Assembly (NCBI RefSeq): GCF_012184415.1
Contig: NZ_VTOX01000004.1
Span: 1 to 64,000 of the forward strand
Length of the DNA: 64,000 nucleotides
Source: Ramlibacter lithotrophicus
GTDB taxonomy: Bacteria; Pseudomonadota; Gammaproteobacteria; Burkholderiales; Burkholderiaceae_C
Direction: 5' to 3'
Positions within the stretch are counted from its first letter, which is position 1. Each line of letters starts with the position of its first letter. Below, in pieces: positions 1 through 8,330 of this stretch. The position numbers were made by a program, and so were the translations under genes. The notes under the pieces were generated by a model. That model saw nothing but the letters and a program-made list of their open reading frames with translations. It had not been told where the DNA came from and searched no databases.

Positions 1-69
1 CCCCGGCGCCGTCGCCAGCCTGACCGCCTCACGCTTGAATTCGTCCGTGTAGTGCTTCCTTGAAGCCAT
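1..69 (-). CDS. IS3-family transposase OrfA, N-terminal 23 residues
   Basis: The start codon at 69-67 is preceded by AGGAGA at 75-80. The 23 visible residues begin MASRKHYTDEFKREAVRLA, which is the usual opening of IS3-family OrfA helix-turn-helix proteins (the YTDEFKREAV signature). OrfA binds the terminal repeats and, by frameshifting, normally forms the OrfAB transposase. The rest of the gene runs off the left edge, so neither its integrity nor the exact IS group can be judged here. Confidence 0.75.
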   Translation of the reverse strand, partial: MASRKHYTDEFKREAVRLATAPG

Positions 70-127
70 TTCGATCTCCTGAACACATGTTGCCATTCAA
101 TGTGTCCGGGAAATCGGGGGCAGCCCA
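1..127 (-). mobile_element. End of an IS3-family insertion sequence (partial)
   Basis: The window opens inside an insertion sequence whose body lies to the left. Its visible end at 103-127 reads, inward from the flank, TGGGCTGCCCCCGATTTC and on to about 25 bp, with the TG start and C-rich run typical of IS3-family terminal repeats. A transposase OrfA start follows directly, reading away from this end. The flank beyond 127 is the broken sulfatase gene, so the element appears to have inserted into it. The opposite end and any target duplication are outside the window. Confidence 0.7.
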
Positions 128-786
128 GAACCGGTCCTGAAGTCCAGCGGGCTCGCCACCCGCAGCGGCACTCCGCACTGGGTGGCCACCATGCCGGCAA
201 TGGTCCAGGTCGCCCCCGGTGCCGGGCGGTAAGTCGCAAAGCTCGTGCCGCCGATGCTGCGCAGCGGCTGAAGCAGATCACGGCCCCAGAGTCCGGCATC
301 GCCATACGTCTCCTCCAGGCTCTCCACGTACACCAGGACCAGGTTCTTCGGCGCATGCGCCGTAAGTCGCGTCGCATCGGGGGGGACGTATTCATGCGCA
401 AAACGATCTTCGGCGAAGTGATAGCCGATCCAGGAGAACACCGACAGCTGCACCATCAACCCCACCGCGCCCGACGCGGCTGCAATCGACGGCAGAACCA
501 TGCCTCGCAGCAGGCGATGCGCCCTGGGACTCGGCACGACCAGCCGGCTCGCAACCCCCTGGAGGGCGGTCGCGCACCCACCGAACAGCAGCGGGAAGAC
601 AAGACATTCGGCGAAAAACGTCGAGAAGAAGATCCGCCCCATGGCAACACCGGCGCTGTCGCTGTAGTACAGGTGATAGAGGATCTGGTCGAACGTGGGA
701 TCGTCGAAGTTGTAGCCCAGCCACCGGCCGAGCGCGAACAGCGCCAGCCCCATGAAATAGGCGACAAACACCGACCAGGATTTCAT
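128..786 (-). pseudogene. LTA synthase/MdoB-like sulfatase, 3' part cut off by an IS
   Basis: The start ATG at 786 has GGAGG nine bases upstream. The first ~220 residues are membrane-spanning (MKSWSVFVAYFMGLALFALG, then further hydrophobic segments), then enter the alkaline-phosphatase-superfamily domain with KNLVLVYVESLEETYG, where the catalytic metal-binding start lies, and ATQCGVPL. This matches phosphoglycerol/phosphoethanolamine transferases that decorate envelope glycans. The insertion sequence begins at 127; the frame then runs about ten codons into IS sequence and stops at 97. The remaining two thirds of the catalytic domain is missing here and, if present, lies beyond the IS. It sits at the end of the glycan cluster, so loss may alter surface glycan modification. 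Confidence 0.7.
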
Positions 787-896
787 GCGCAGGAGACCTC
801 CGCGAAAAGATGAGCAGACCGGAGGCTGACACGATCGGCCGGGAACGACAAGCACTGGGAGCCGGGCATTTGTCACGCCCGGCGCTCGGACCCCGA

Positions 897-2519
897 TCAG
901 CGAGTCGCCGGTCCGCGGTAGCGGGTGGCCCAGGCGGCATATGCCTGCGGAAAGGCAGCGCGGAAGCGCGCCAGGTGCAGCAGCACTTCGTCCTCGCGGC
1001 CCAGCGCCAGGGCGCTGTCCAGGAGCTTCTCGATCACCGCCGGCTCGGGCGAGTAGTGCAACAGGTCGGCCGCGTCGTCGTACAGCCGCGCGGCGTTCCC
1101 GCGCGTGACCGGCGTCAGCGTCAGTTCCGCGAAACGGACCTGGCTGCCGAACAGCCATGAGCCGCCGAGGCGTGCCAGCGGATCGCTCTGCCAGCCGGGC
1201 GCACGCCGTTCCGGGGGCAGGTAGACCTGGCTGGCGCGGAAATAATCCCAGGCCGCGTACGCCGCCGCCGTCAGCAGTCCGAGCGCGAGGAGTGAAGTGC
1301 CGAGACGGCTCGCCACCGGTCCAGCCGCGTTTGATTCCGTCGCAGGTGCCGGCCAGAGAAGCCCCAGCGCCAGTCCCAGTGCCATCTGGAACGGCCCATA
1401 CCAGAGCGGATATTCCAGCAGGCTGTGCACGCCGAGCACCAGCAGCACGGCCCATGCCAGTTGCCGGACGTCGTCGCGTTCCCGCCATGGGCGGCCGCTC
1501 CACACGCCGGCAACGATCGCCCCGCACAGCACGAGGGCCGCCGGAAGCCCCAGTTCCACCGCGAAGTGCAGCGGCAGCGAGTGGGCGTTGTCCAGGATGT
1601 CGCAGAAGCGCGGCCCGGCGTACAGCGTGGCGTAGTGCGCGAAATCCAGTTCACCCCAGCCCCAGCCAAGCCACCGCCGCTCGGCGATCAGCGTGAGCAC
1701 GTTCGACCAGAGGACGATGCGGCTGCCGCAGGACTCGCTGCTGCTCACGCGTCCCCACAGGGAGTTGGCCGGCTCGCCCGTCAGCAGCTCGGCCAGCCAG
1801 GGCAGCGCCACCGCGGCAGCGACGTAGGCCGCGAGTCCGAGCAGCCACAGGCGCATGCGGGGCGACCGCGGTCCGGCCCACCAGGACGTGGCGATACCGA
1901 GCAGCAGCAGTTCCAGCAATCCGGTGCGCGAGGTGGTTACCGCGTTTCCGGCGGCCAGCCACGCCATCGCCACCAGCGCGGGCCAGCGCATCGCGCCTCG
2001 CGCCGCCAGCCACAGGATCGCTGCCATGCCGATCACCGTGAGCGAGGCGAACTGGTTGCGCTGGCGCAGGTTGGCGTAGGCCTCGCCCGCGGCCGACTGG
2101 TTCACCCAGGGCGCCAGCCAGTCGGCGGCCCCGAAGTACTGGAGCAGCGCGGCGGCCGTGCTCGCCGCCGCCGCGGCGGCCCAGGCCGTCGCGATCAGCC
2201 GGACCAGCCGGTCGCGGTCGGGTGCCGCGGCCGTGATCGCGGCCATCATCCAGACCAGCAGGCAGGCTGCCGCCGCAGCCAGCGTCTCAGGAGACCACCC
2301 CGTGCGCAAGATGGCCCAGCCGCCGATGCCGCCCAGGACGGCCGCCACCGGCCACCGCGGCCCGCCGTGTCCCTGCAATCCGAATGCGAGGGCGGCGCAC
2401 GTGGCGCTGAACAGCCAGGGTCCGACCCAGGACGAGGGGCCTGGGGCGAATGGATTCAGCCAGGGCAGGGCAACGAGCACGCTCACCGCCGCAAGGCGTG
2501 GGGACACGAACGCCGTCAC
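897..2519 (-). CDS. O-antigen ligase / PglL-type O-oligosaccharyltransferase family membrane protein
   Basis: A 540-residue polytopic inner-membrane protein with about ten hydrophobic segments and a soluble C-terminus. The GTG start at 2519 overlaps the TGA of the upstream heptosyltransferase (GTGA), so the two are translationally coupled; a longer in-frame extension into that gene is a shadow. The Wzy_C-type region contains LGWGWGELDFAHYATLY and DNAHSLPLHFAVELGLPA, a large periplasmic loop with conserved Arg and His as in WaaL and PglL. Family members move lipid-linked glycan onto lipid A core or onto pilin. The type IV pilin gene 8 kb away in the same cluster makes pilin glycosylation a real alternative to O-antigen ligation; sequence alone does not decide it. 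Confidence 0.75.
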   Translation of the reverse strand: MTAFVSPRLAAVSVLVALPWLNPFAPGPSSWVGPWLFSATCAALAFGLQGHGGPRWPVAAVLGGIGGWAILRTGWSPETLAAAAACLLVWMMAAITAAAPDRDRLVRLIATAWAAAAAASTAAALLQYFGAADWLAPWVNQSAAGEAYANLRQRNQFASLTVIGMAAILWLAARGAMRWPALVAMAWLAAGNAVTTSRTGLLELLLLGIATSWWAGPRSPRMRLWLLGLAAYVAAAVALPWLAELLTGEPANSLWGRVSSSESCGSRIVLWSNVLTLIAERRWLGWGWGELDFAHYATLYAGPRFCDILDNAHSLPLHFAVELGLPAALVLCGAIVAGVWSGRPWRERDDVRQLAWAVLLVLGVHSLLEYPLWYGPFQMALGLALGLLWPAPATESNAAGPVASRLGTSLLALGLLTAAAYAAWDYFRASQVYLPPERRAPGWQSDPLARLGGSWLFGSQVRFAELTLTPVTRGNAARLYDDAADLLHYSPEPAVIEKLLDSALALGREDEVLLHLARFRAAFPQAYAAWATRYRGPATR

Positions 2520-3631
2520 CTGAGCAACGAGCGCAATGCCGCGAGGACTTCGTCGACCTCGATGCGTTCCATGCAGTTCGCCGGACGCCCGGGATATTCG
2601 AACCCCAGGTGCAGGAACTCGCACGCAGCCGGCGGCGGCGGTGCCAGCGCGATGCTGCGGCTGCCAACAGGTCCCCAGCGCCGGCGGCTGGTCGGCCCGT
2701 GCAACGCCACCAGCGGCGCATCCAGCAGCGCGGCCAGGTGCATCACGCCGGTGTTGACGGCCACGACGGCGGCGGCCGCCTGCAGCACGGCGGCGAGCTC
2801 GGCCAGCGACACGTCCCCGGCAATGGAGCGCACCGGCAGTCCACCGGGGCAGCGCGCCACGAGGGCTGCCGCCCGGGGCCGGTCCGCCGGGCTGCCGGAC
2901 ACCAGCACTGCCATTCCCAGGGCGCACGTGCGCGCGATCAACTCGCTCCAGCGGGCCAGCGGCCATTCGCGCGATGCGAACCGGAAGCCGCTGGCCCAGG
3001 GGTGCATCACGACGTATGGCGTGCACGCGCCGATCGCGGCCGGCGGCCGTCCGACGGGCTTCAGCGCGCGCTCCGGCGGCAGCGGACTGGCGCCGGGAAT
3101 CGGTTCCAGCAGCCGCTGGAAATTCGCAAGCTCGTGCACGTCGCGGCCATGCGGGACTGCACGGTCATAGGCATAGTGGCGCCACTGTCCGGGCGTGGCG
3201 AAACCGATGGTGTACCGGCTGCGCGAGGCGGCGCACAGCAGCGCATACCAGCGCGGCCACTGGCCGATATCGAACATCACGTCGACGGCAATGCTCCTGA
3301 TCGCGGCGAATGCGTGGAGCGGCCTGGTCAAGGGCACGTCGACGACGGCGTCGATGCCCGCCAGCAGCGCCAGGACGCCGAGGTTGCCGCGCGATGCGAA
3401 GACGGTCACCCTGACATCGGGGACGCTTGCGCGCAGGCTCGCGATCAAGCTTGCGGCGAGCAGCGTGTCGCCGATCGTCTCGAACATCATCAGCCCGAAG
3501 TGCCGCGGCGCGGCTGGCGGCACGCGCGTGCGCCGGCAGGCACCCCACAGCCACAGCAACGGCGTGCCGGCCGCATGGTCGACGAGCCGCGGCAACGCGC
3601 TCTCTCGGATGGAGGACAGGGTGGACGGCAT
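2516..3631 (-). CDS. Glycosyltransferase family 9 (heptosyltransferase-like)
   Basis: A 371-residue cytoplasmic protein of the ADP-heptose:LPS heptosyltransferase family. The N-terminal Rossmann half has FETIGDTLLAASLIASLR, and the C-terminal half has the sugar-nucleotide signature VVAVNTGVMHLAALLDAPLV followed by HGPTSRRRWGP. It would add heptose or a related sugar to the core region or another lipid-linked glycan. It is divergent from the GT9 gene at 3694 across 62 bp and overlaps the ligase gene downstream by 4 bases. It resembles but is not identical to WaaC, WaaF or WaaQ, so the acceptor is unassigned. Confidence 0.8.
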   Translation of the reverse strand: MPSTLSSIRESALPRLVDHAAGTPLLWLWGACRRTRVPPAAPRHFGLMMFETIGDTLLAASLIASLRASVPDVRVTVFASRGNLGVLALLAGIDAVVDVPLTRPLHAFAAIRSIAVDVMFDIGQWPRWYALLCAASRSRYTIGFATPGQWRHYAYDRAVPHGRDVHELANFQRLLEPIPGASPLPPERALKPVGRPPAAIGACTPYVVMHPWASGFRFASREWPLARWSELIARTCALGMAVLVSGSPADRPRAAALVARCPGGLPVRSIAGDVSLAELAAVLQAAAAVVAVNTGVMHLAALLDAPLVALHGPTSRRRWGPVGSRSIALAPPPPAACEFLHLGFEYPGRPANCMERIEVDEVLAALRSLLR

Positions 3632-3693
3632 TGGCTGCAGGGCGATTGTGCCAGCGCGCCGGGCGACCTTCGGTCCTCTATAGTGGAACGTCT

Positions 3694-4710
3694 ATGGTGT
3701 CACCATGCGACCGCGCCCGCGAGCCGAAGGCCGTCCTGCTCTGGAAGATCGGCGCGCTGGGCGACGTGCTCATGACGACGCCGCTGCTGCGCCAGCTGCG
3801 CCGGCAACTGCCCGCCGCACGGATCGACTATCTCGTCGGAAGCGGCTCGCGCGCCGTGGTCGAAGGCAATCCGCACCTCGATGCCGTGCGCACTTTCGAC
3901 GAATCCATCCTGTTTCGCCGGCAAGCGACCCGGCTTGGCGACGTGCTCGCGCTGCTGCGGGGCTACGACACCGTGTTCGTCCTCGACAAGCACTGGATCT
4001 TCGGCTGGCTCGCCAGGCTGTCCGGCGTTCCGCGGCGCATCGGCTTCCGGCGCCGGTCCGTCGAAGGGTGGCCCCACACCCGCGCCGCGCCCTATGGCGC
4101 GCTGCGCCACGAGATCGATTGCTACCTGGACCTGGCCGAGACGGCCGGACTGGCCGTCGACCGGGCCGACCGGGCGCCGGAGCTGCCCGGGCGCGAGCGG
4201 TTCCTGCTGCCCGATGAACCCTACACCGTCGCGATCAACAGCGGCGGCAGCAACCCGGGTGAAGCTTCGCACGTGCGCAAGCTGCCGGCCCCCTTGTTTG
4301 CCAGCCTGGTCGAGGCGCTGAAGGCCAGGGGCGGCGTCGTGTTCCTTGGATCGCCACAGGAGCACGCCGCGTATGAGCCGCTCGCGCGCCGGTACGGGGG
4401 CCGGAACCTGTGCGGCAGCACCAGCCTGCGCCAGGCTTGGGACGTACTGGCCCGCGCCCAGGCTGTCTACACCACCGATACCGGCTTGATGCACATGGCG
4501 GGCGCCGTGTCGAGTCCGGTGGTGGCCGTGTTCGGCCCGACCCACCCCCTGCGCAAGTGTCCGCCGGGCGCGCACTGGGTCTGGAAGGACGATGCGCTCT
4601 ATGACCCGGCGTATGAAGTGTTCGGCCGCAGCCCGGACGGCCAGTACTTTCGCACCTTGCGGCTCGACGACATCCTGCGGGCGCCGACGCAGGCGCGCGC
4701 ACGGATATGA
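3694..4710 (+). CDS. Glycosyltransferase family 9 (heptosyltransferase-like)
   Basis: A 338-residue GT9 enzyme. Motifs are VLLWKIGALGDVLMTTPLLR at the N-terminus (the family's phosphate-loop-like start) and VYTTDTGLMHMAGAVSSPVV plus FGPTHPLRK near the C-terminus. I chose ATG 3694 because homology begins at residue 12. No Shine-Dalgarno is visible, but TATAGT at 3679-3684 lies just upstream, so the transcript may have a very short leader. The stop overlaps the next ATG (ATGATG at 4707), giving a two-gene unit with the GT2 enzyme. It would act on the cytoplasmic face during core or surface glycan assembly. Confidence 0.8.
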   Translation: MVSPCDRAREPKAVLLWKIGALGDVLMTTPLLRQLRRQLPAARIDYLVGSGSRAVVEGNPHLDAVRTFDESILFRRQATRLGDVLALLRGYDTVFVLDKHWIFGWLARLSGVPRRIGFRRRSVEGWPHTRAAPYGALRHEIDCYLDLAETAGLAVDRADRAPELPGRERFLLPDEPYTVAINSGGSNPGEASHVRKLPAPLFASLVEALKARGGVVFLGSPQEHAAYEPLARRYGGRNLCGSTSLRQAWDVLARAQAVYTTDTGLMHMAGAVSSPVVAVFGPTHPLRKCPPGAHWVWKDDALYDPAYEVFGRSPDGQYFRTLRLDDILRAPTQARARI

Positions 4711-5519
4711 TGGCCGTCCTTTCTCGCATGCCGCTCCTGCGGACCAGAACCGTGTCAACCAAGGTCTCCGTCGTCATCGCGACGTACAACTCGGCGGCGA
4801 CGCTGCGGGACGCGCTCGAGTCGGTCGTGAGGCAGTCGGTCCCCGTCGAGCTCGTGGTGATCGACGGCAACTCGCAGGACGGAACGCTCGACATCCTGCA
4901 ACGGTATCGAGCGCATGTGGCCTGGCTGGTCTCGGAGCCGGATCGCGGCGTCTACGACGCACTGAACAAGGGCGTGGCGCTCGCCAGCGGCGAGTACGTG
5001 TACGTGCTGGGCAGCGACGATGTGCTCGCCCACGAGAACGCGTTGGCCGAACTGCTGGCGGCCGGCGCCCACGATGTCATCTACGGCGATGTCTCGGTCA
5101 GGCTGGAAAGTGGTCGCGTGGTCCCGGCGTCGACGGCGCCGCTGGCCAGTTTCAAGTACCACATGCCATTCAGTCACCAGGGAGCCATCGTCCGGCGCGC
5201 GCTGGCGCTGCGGCATCCGTTCGGCACCTCGCTCGCGTCCGACTACCGTCACTTGTTCCAGCTCTATCTTGGAGGGGCCCGCTTCGCGAAAGTGGATGCG
5301 CGAATTGCCGTGTTCGCGCTCGGCGGCCTCTCCGACCGCAATGCCGTCCGCTCCACCGTGGACCGGCTGCGCATCAATTTCGAACTCAGGGGATGGCGCG
5401 GCCTGGACGTGCTGCCCTATTACGCACTGCAGGTCCTGGTGTGTGCCGCGAAGCCCCGCCTGCTGCGCATGCTTGGCCGCGCAGCGGCGGCGCCAGTGAT
5501 GCGGCGGGACGCGCGCTAG
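4707..5519 (+). CDS. Glycosyltransferase family 2
   Basis: A 270-residue soluble GT2 enzyme with a GT-A fold. It has VSVVIATYNSAATLRDALES at the N-terminus, then ELVVIDGNSQDGT, EPDRGVYDALNKGVALASGE and the DXD-type metal motif in VLGSDD. This subset resembles WcaE/PGL-type transferases that use nucleotide sugars in polysaccharide assembly. It overlaps the upstream GT9 gene by 4 bases, so both are probably translated from one message. Its TAG stop lies within the left arm of the palindromic element at 5517, which may trim or terminate the transcript. Donor and acceptor are unknown. Confidence 0.8.
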   Translation: MMAVLSRMPLLRTRTVSTKVSVVIATYNSAATLRDALESVVRQSVPVELVVIDGNSQDGTLDILQRYRAHVAWLVSEPDRGVYDALNKGVALASGEYVYVLGSDDVLAHENALAELLAAGAHDVIYGDVSVRLESGRVVPASTAPLASFKYHMPFSHQGAIVRRALALRHPFGTSLASDYRHLFQLYLGGARFAKVDARIAVFALGGLSDRNAVRSTVDRLRINFELRGWRGLDVLPYYALQVLVCAAKPRLLRMLGRAAAAPVMRRDAR

Positions 5520-5790
5520 TGCCCTGTCCCAAAAATATCTGTACTCTCGTTCGGATGGATGCGGGGATGATCGGTGGTTGGCCAGAGCGGGTCCAGACTG
5601 GACGTCTGGACCCGCTTTGGACGGCCGCCGAGCGCCCCGCAGGCGCCGAACCCTCCGGGCTGGCTCGTAGCGGGCCGCATGCCGCGTTACGGTCACCGGC
5701 CAATACGTCAAGTATTGGCCGGCGCCCGCGCCTTGCCTGCGGCCCGCTACGAACCAGCGAGAGCACAGATATTTGTGGGACAGGACACTA
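5517..5790. mobile_element. 274-bp palindromic MITE-like element without coding capacity
   Basis: Outer arms at 5517-5549 and 5758-5790 are inverted repeats matching at 30 of 33 positions; the outer 5' end reads TAGTGYCCTGTCCCA on either strand. Inside are a perfect 12-bp stem at 5587-5598/5604-5615 with a 5-base loop, a 20-bp inverted pair at 5660-5679/5738-5757 with one mismatch, and a perfect 11-bp stem at 5696-5706/5712-5722. It contains no convincing gene. Size, terminal repeats and nested hairpins suggest a non-autonomous miniature transposable element. It lies between the convergent GT2 and GT4 genes and carries the GT2 stop codon in its left arm, so it could also work as a two-way terminator. 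Confidence 0.7.
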
Positions 5791-5797
5791 GCCTGCT

Positions 5798-7063
5798 TCA
5801 GCCGGGAGCAAGCGTCATGCCGAGGAGATCGGCCGCCACGCGAAGGCATTGCGCGGCACTGTCCTTCCACAGGAACGGGGGCATGCGGCCGCAGCGCGGC
5901 CTGGCGTCGGCCCGCGCGTGCTCCACGAGGCGTTCGCGCAACGCCGCGGCCGAATGGCGCTCATAGAGGAACACGCCGCCGTCGCCGAGTTCGGCGAAGA
6001 CCGGCAGGTCGCTGGCGATCACCGGGCATCCTTGCGTCCTCGCCTCCACCAGCGGCAGCCCAAAGCCTTCCATCAGCGACGGAAAGACCAGCGCGCGGCA
6101 GTGCTCGTAGATCCGGGCGATTTCCGTGTCGGTCGCGTCGAACACGGCCAGCAGACGGGTGCCGTGCTCGGGGTGTTCCTTCATGCGCCGCACCAGGTCC
6201 ATGCACTCTGCGGTCGCACGGCCGGCGATCAGGAGACGCAGGTCCAGGCCGTCTGCCCAGAGCCGCTCGAAGGCGTCCAGGAGGAACGCGTAGTTCTTCT
6301 TCGGCTCGACCGAGCCGACCGCCGCGAAACACGGCTCGCTTCCCATGAGGAAGGATTCGATCTGCGGGCGGGCGGCACGGTCGCCTGGAAGGCAGGGCAG
6401 GTCGGCGCCGAGACGGAACCATCCCGTCGGCGGCAGCACGCACCCGGCTTCCCGCGCCCACTGCCGGAGATCCTGTTCGGTCGCCGCCGAGTTGCAGATG
6501 ACCGCATCGCCGGCGCGCACCATTTCTTCGAACCAGCGGCCATAGATGCGCACCAGCTCCGGCGCGCAGAACTCGGGGTGCCGGATGGGCATCAGGTCGT
6601 GCACCATGAATGCCAGGCGGGCTCCGCCGGCACGCGCCCTGCCAACCGCCGTCCACGCGGCGTAGTTCCACGACGCGTCGCACAGCAGCACGGCATCGCC
6701 GGGCCGGAAGTCCGCGGCGGGAGCGCCGTGGCACGAGGAGCCGTAGGCCCGGCCCGTTCCGTATTCCCACAGCGGTCGCAAGATCGGCCACGGGAGCCGG
6801 GTGAGCTGCGTCACGGCGAACTTGCCGGGACGCGAAGTTGCGAGCCTGAAGGTGAGGCCGGCCGGAACGCGATGGGAAACCGGCTCCGGGCTGGCCGACG
6901 CCACCTCGCGAAAACGGCCGCCGCCATACGCGATCGCCTGGACCGGAACGGCGTCCTGTTCTTCCAGCTCGTGGAACAGGCGGCGTACCGTGCGCGTGAT
7001 CCCCACGGCCCCGCGCTGCGTCCGTGTATACGTGGTGTCGAAGAACAGCCGGCTCATGCGCAT
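5798..7063 (-). CDS. Glycosyltransferase family 4 (GT1/GT4 group)
   Basis: A 421-residue retaining glycosyltransferase of GT-B fold. It opens LFFDTTYTRTQRGAVGITRT, has the linker VGSVEPKKNYAFLLDAFERL, and the donor-binding signature LVFPSLMEGFGLPLVEAR with the E-x7-E glutamates. Such enzymes transfer mannose, rhamnose or similar sugars to lipid-linked acceptors. The first of two in-frame ATGs (7063 and 7057) is used because a GGAGG-like run lies upstream. It is last in the minus-strand run from the GT2/membrane genes and ends 8 bases before the palindromic element. Confidence 0.8.
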   Translation of the reverse strand: MRMSRLFFDTTYTRTQRGAVGITRTVRRLFHELEEQDAVPVQAIAYGGGRFREVASASPEPVSHRVPAGLTFRLATSRPGKFAVTQLTRLPWPILRPLWEYGTGRAYGSSCHGAPAADFRPGDAVLLCDASWNYAAWTAVGRARAGGARLAFMVHDLMPIRHPEFCAPELVRIYGRWFEEMVRAGDAVICNSAATEQDLRQWAREAGCVLPPTGWFRLGADLPCLPGDRAARPQIESFLMGSEPCFAAVGSVEPKKNYAFLLDAFERLWADGLDLRLLIAGRATAECMDLVRRMKEHPEHGTRLLAVFDATDTEIARIYEHCRALVFPSLMEGFGLPLVEARTQGCPVIASDLPVFAELGDGGVFLYERHSAAALRERLVEHARADARPRCGRMPPFLWKDSAAQCLRVAADLLGMTLAPG

Positions 7064-7151
7064 CGGGCGCCAGCCTCCTCACGCGAAGGCCGCCGCGCCC
7101 AGGCAGCCGCGGACCCGACGCACGGCGACGTCCCGCGCAAGCGGGCAACGC

Positions 7152-8330
7152 TCATATCTCCCGTTCCCACGGCAGGCCAGACCGGCCGCGTACACGCTCG
7201 CAATCCATGCCGAAGGCGGGTGCCATGACGTCGGACACGCTGCCCAGGAGCACGGGATTGAGCGCCCGGAAGTACTTGTACCAGACACGCCCGTCCTCCA
7301 GCACATAGAGCTTGAAGTCGGAATCGAGGTAGCCACGCACGGCGCCGGCCGGGATGCGCAGGCTCACCGCCCCTCCAGGCGGAAAGATGCGGGGACAGAG
7401 CTGCTCCAGTTTTTCGAACACCCGCTCGGTGGCCGGCGGTATGGCTGCCGATTGCGCTATCTGCGTATTCGCCCGGCGCGCGAGCGGACACAGCCAGAAG
7501 CCGTGCACGGCCGCGGCGTCCTGCTGCGCCTGCGACTTCCGGTGCACGTCGAGCCTGGCCATGGTCGGCGAGGCAATCACCCGGCACGCGTCGGGTTCGG
7601 CGAGCGACAGCTGCTGACGCGCGAGAAGGCCGTCGATCGCTACGGCCAGCTCGGCATCCATGTGCCGGCCCTTCTGTCCGCCCGGCAAGGTCGGGAAGAT
7701 CGTGTAGAGCGGCCCCGGCGCGTCGATGACGGCCTGGGCGATGTCGGCTGTTCTCTGCGCCGCGCCATGCAGGTTGGCGATGTTGACCCAGCGCGAGCCT
7801 GGATGGAAGCTGGGCGCGATGAGCGAGTAGGAGATGCTGGACAAGGTGACGTAGGTGGCCGGCTGCGAGGCCACGTCCTGCGGCACCTGGAGCTGGAACG
7901 CCGGTCCGTCGCCCCAGGTGACGTGGCCCCAGGTGCCCCACGGCTCGATCAGGTGGATCAGGAACGCCTGGCACAACACCATTCCGGCGGCCGCGGTGAG
8001 CCGGAAGGCTCGCGTGAGCGGCAGCAGGTGCAGCAGGCCGATGCACAGCGGGCCGGCGATCAGCAGGAACGCCATGAAGTAGCGCCCGTTGCCCGTGGTG
8101 GCCAACCACGGCACGAACGCCAGGGCGGTGAGCGCGGCCAGCACGAGCGGCGGCGACCAGCGCCGCTCGCCGCGCCGCGCCAGCGCGGCCCAGGCCAGCA
8201 CCAGCAACAAGATGAAGGCGAAACGGAAATCCGGCGCGATGAGTTCCACGTAGACGCCGCCGTCGGGGGAAGCCATCGCGAGCGGCCGCATGACGGCTTC
8301 GCGCCAGTTGTCCGGCAGGAACCTGATCAT
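7152..8330 (-). CDS. Polytopic membrane protein, C-terminal half of a GT-C-like protein
   Basis: A 392-residue protein that begins MIRFLPDNWREAVMRPLAM and carries about five membrane segments before a ~200-residue periplasmic tail. The ATG at 8330 overlaps the stop of the gene at 8327-9145 by 4 bases and has GGAGGGG seven bases upstream. The first residues look like the middle of a single polypeptide: in family members a GNPIYPF-type loop is followed by a RFLP segment of this kind. The two genes may therefore be one GT-C-like protein split by a frameshift, or two coupled half-proteins. A role in moving a lipid-linked sugar is inferred from context only. Confidence 0.6.
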   Translation of the reverse strand: MIRFLPDNWREAVMRPLAMASPDGGVYVELIAPDFRFAFILLLVLAWAALARRGERRWSPPLVLAALTALAFVPWLATTGNGRYFMAFLLIAGPLCIGLLHLLPLTRAFRLTAAAGMVLCQAFLIHLIEPWGTWGHVTWGDGPAFQLQVPQDVASQPATYVTLSSISYSLIAPSFHPGSRWVNIANLHGAAQRTADIAQAVIDAPGPLYTIFPTLPGGQKGRHMDAELAVAIDGLLARQQLSLAEPDACRVIASPTMARLDVHRKSQAQQDAAAVHGFWLCPLARRANTQIAQSAAIPPATERVFEKLEQLCPRIFPPGGAVSLRIPAGAVRGYLDSDFKLYVLEDGRVWYKYFRALNPVLLGSVSDVMAPAFGMDCERVRGRSGLPWEREI

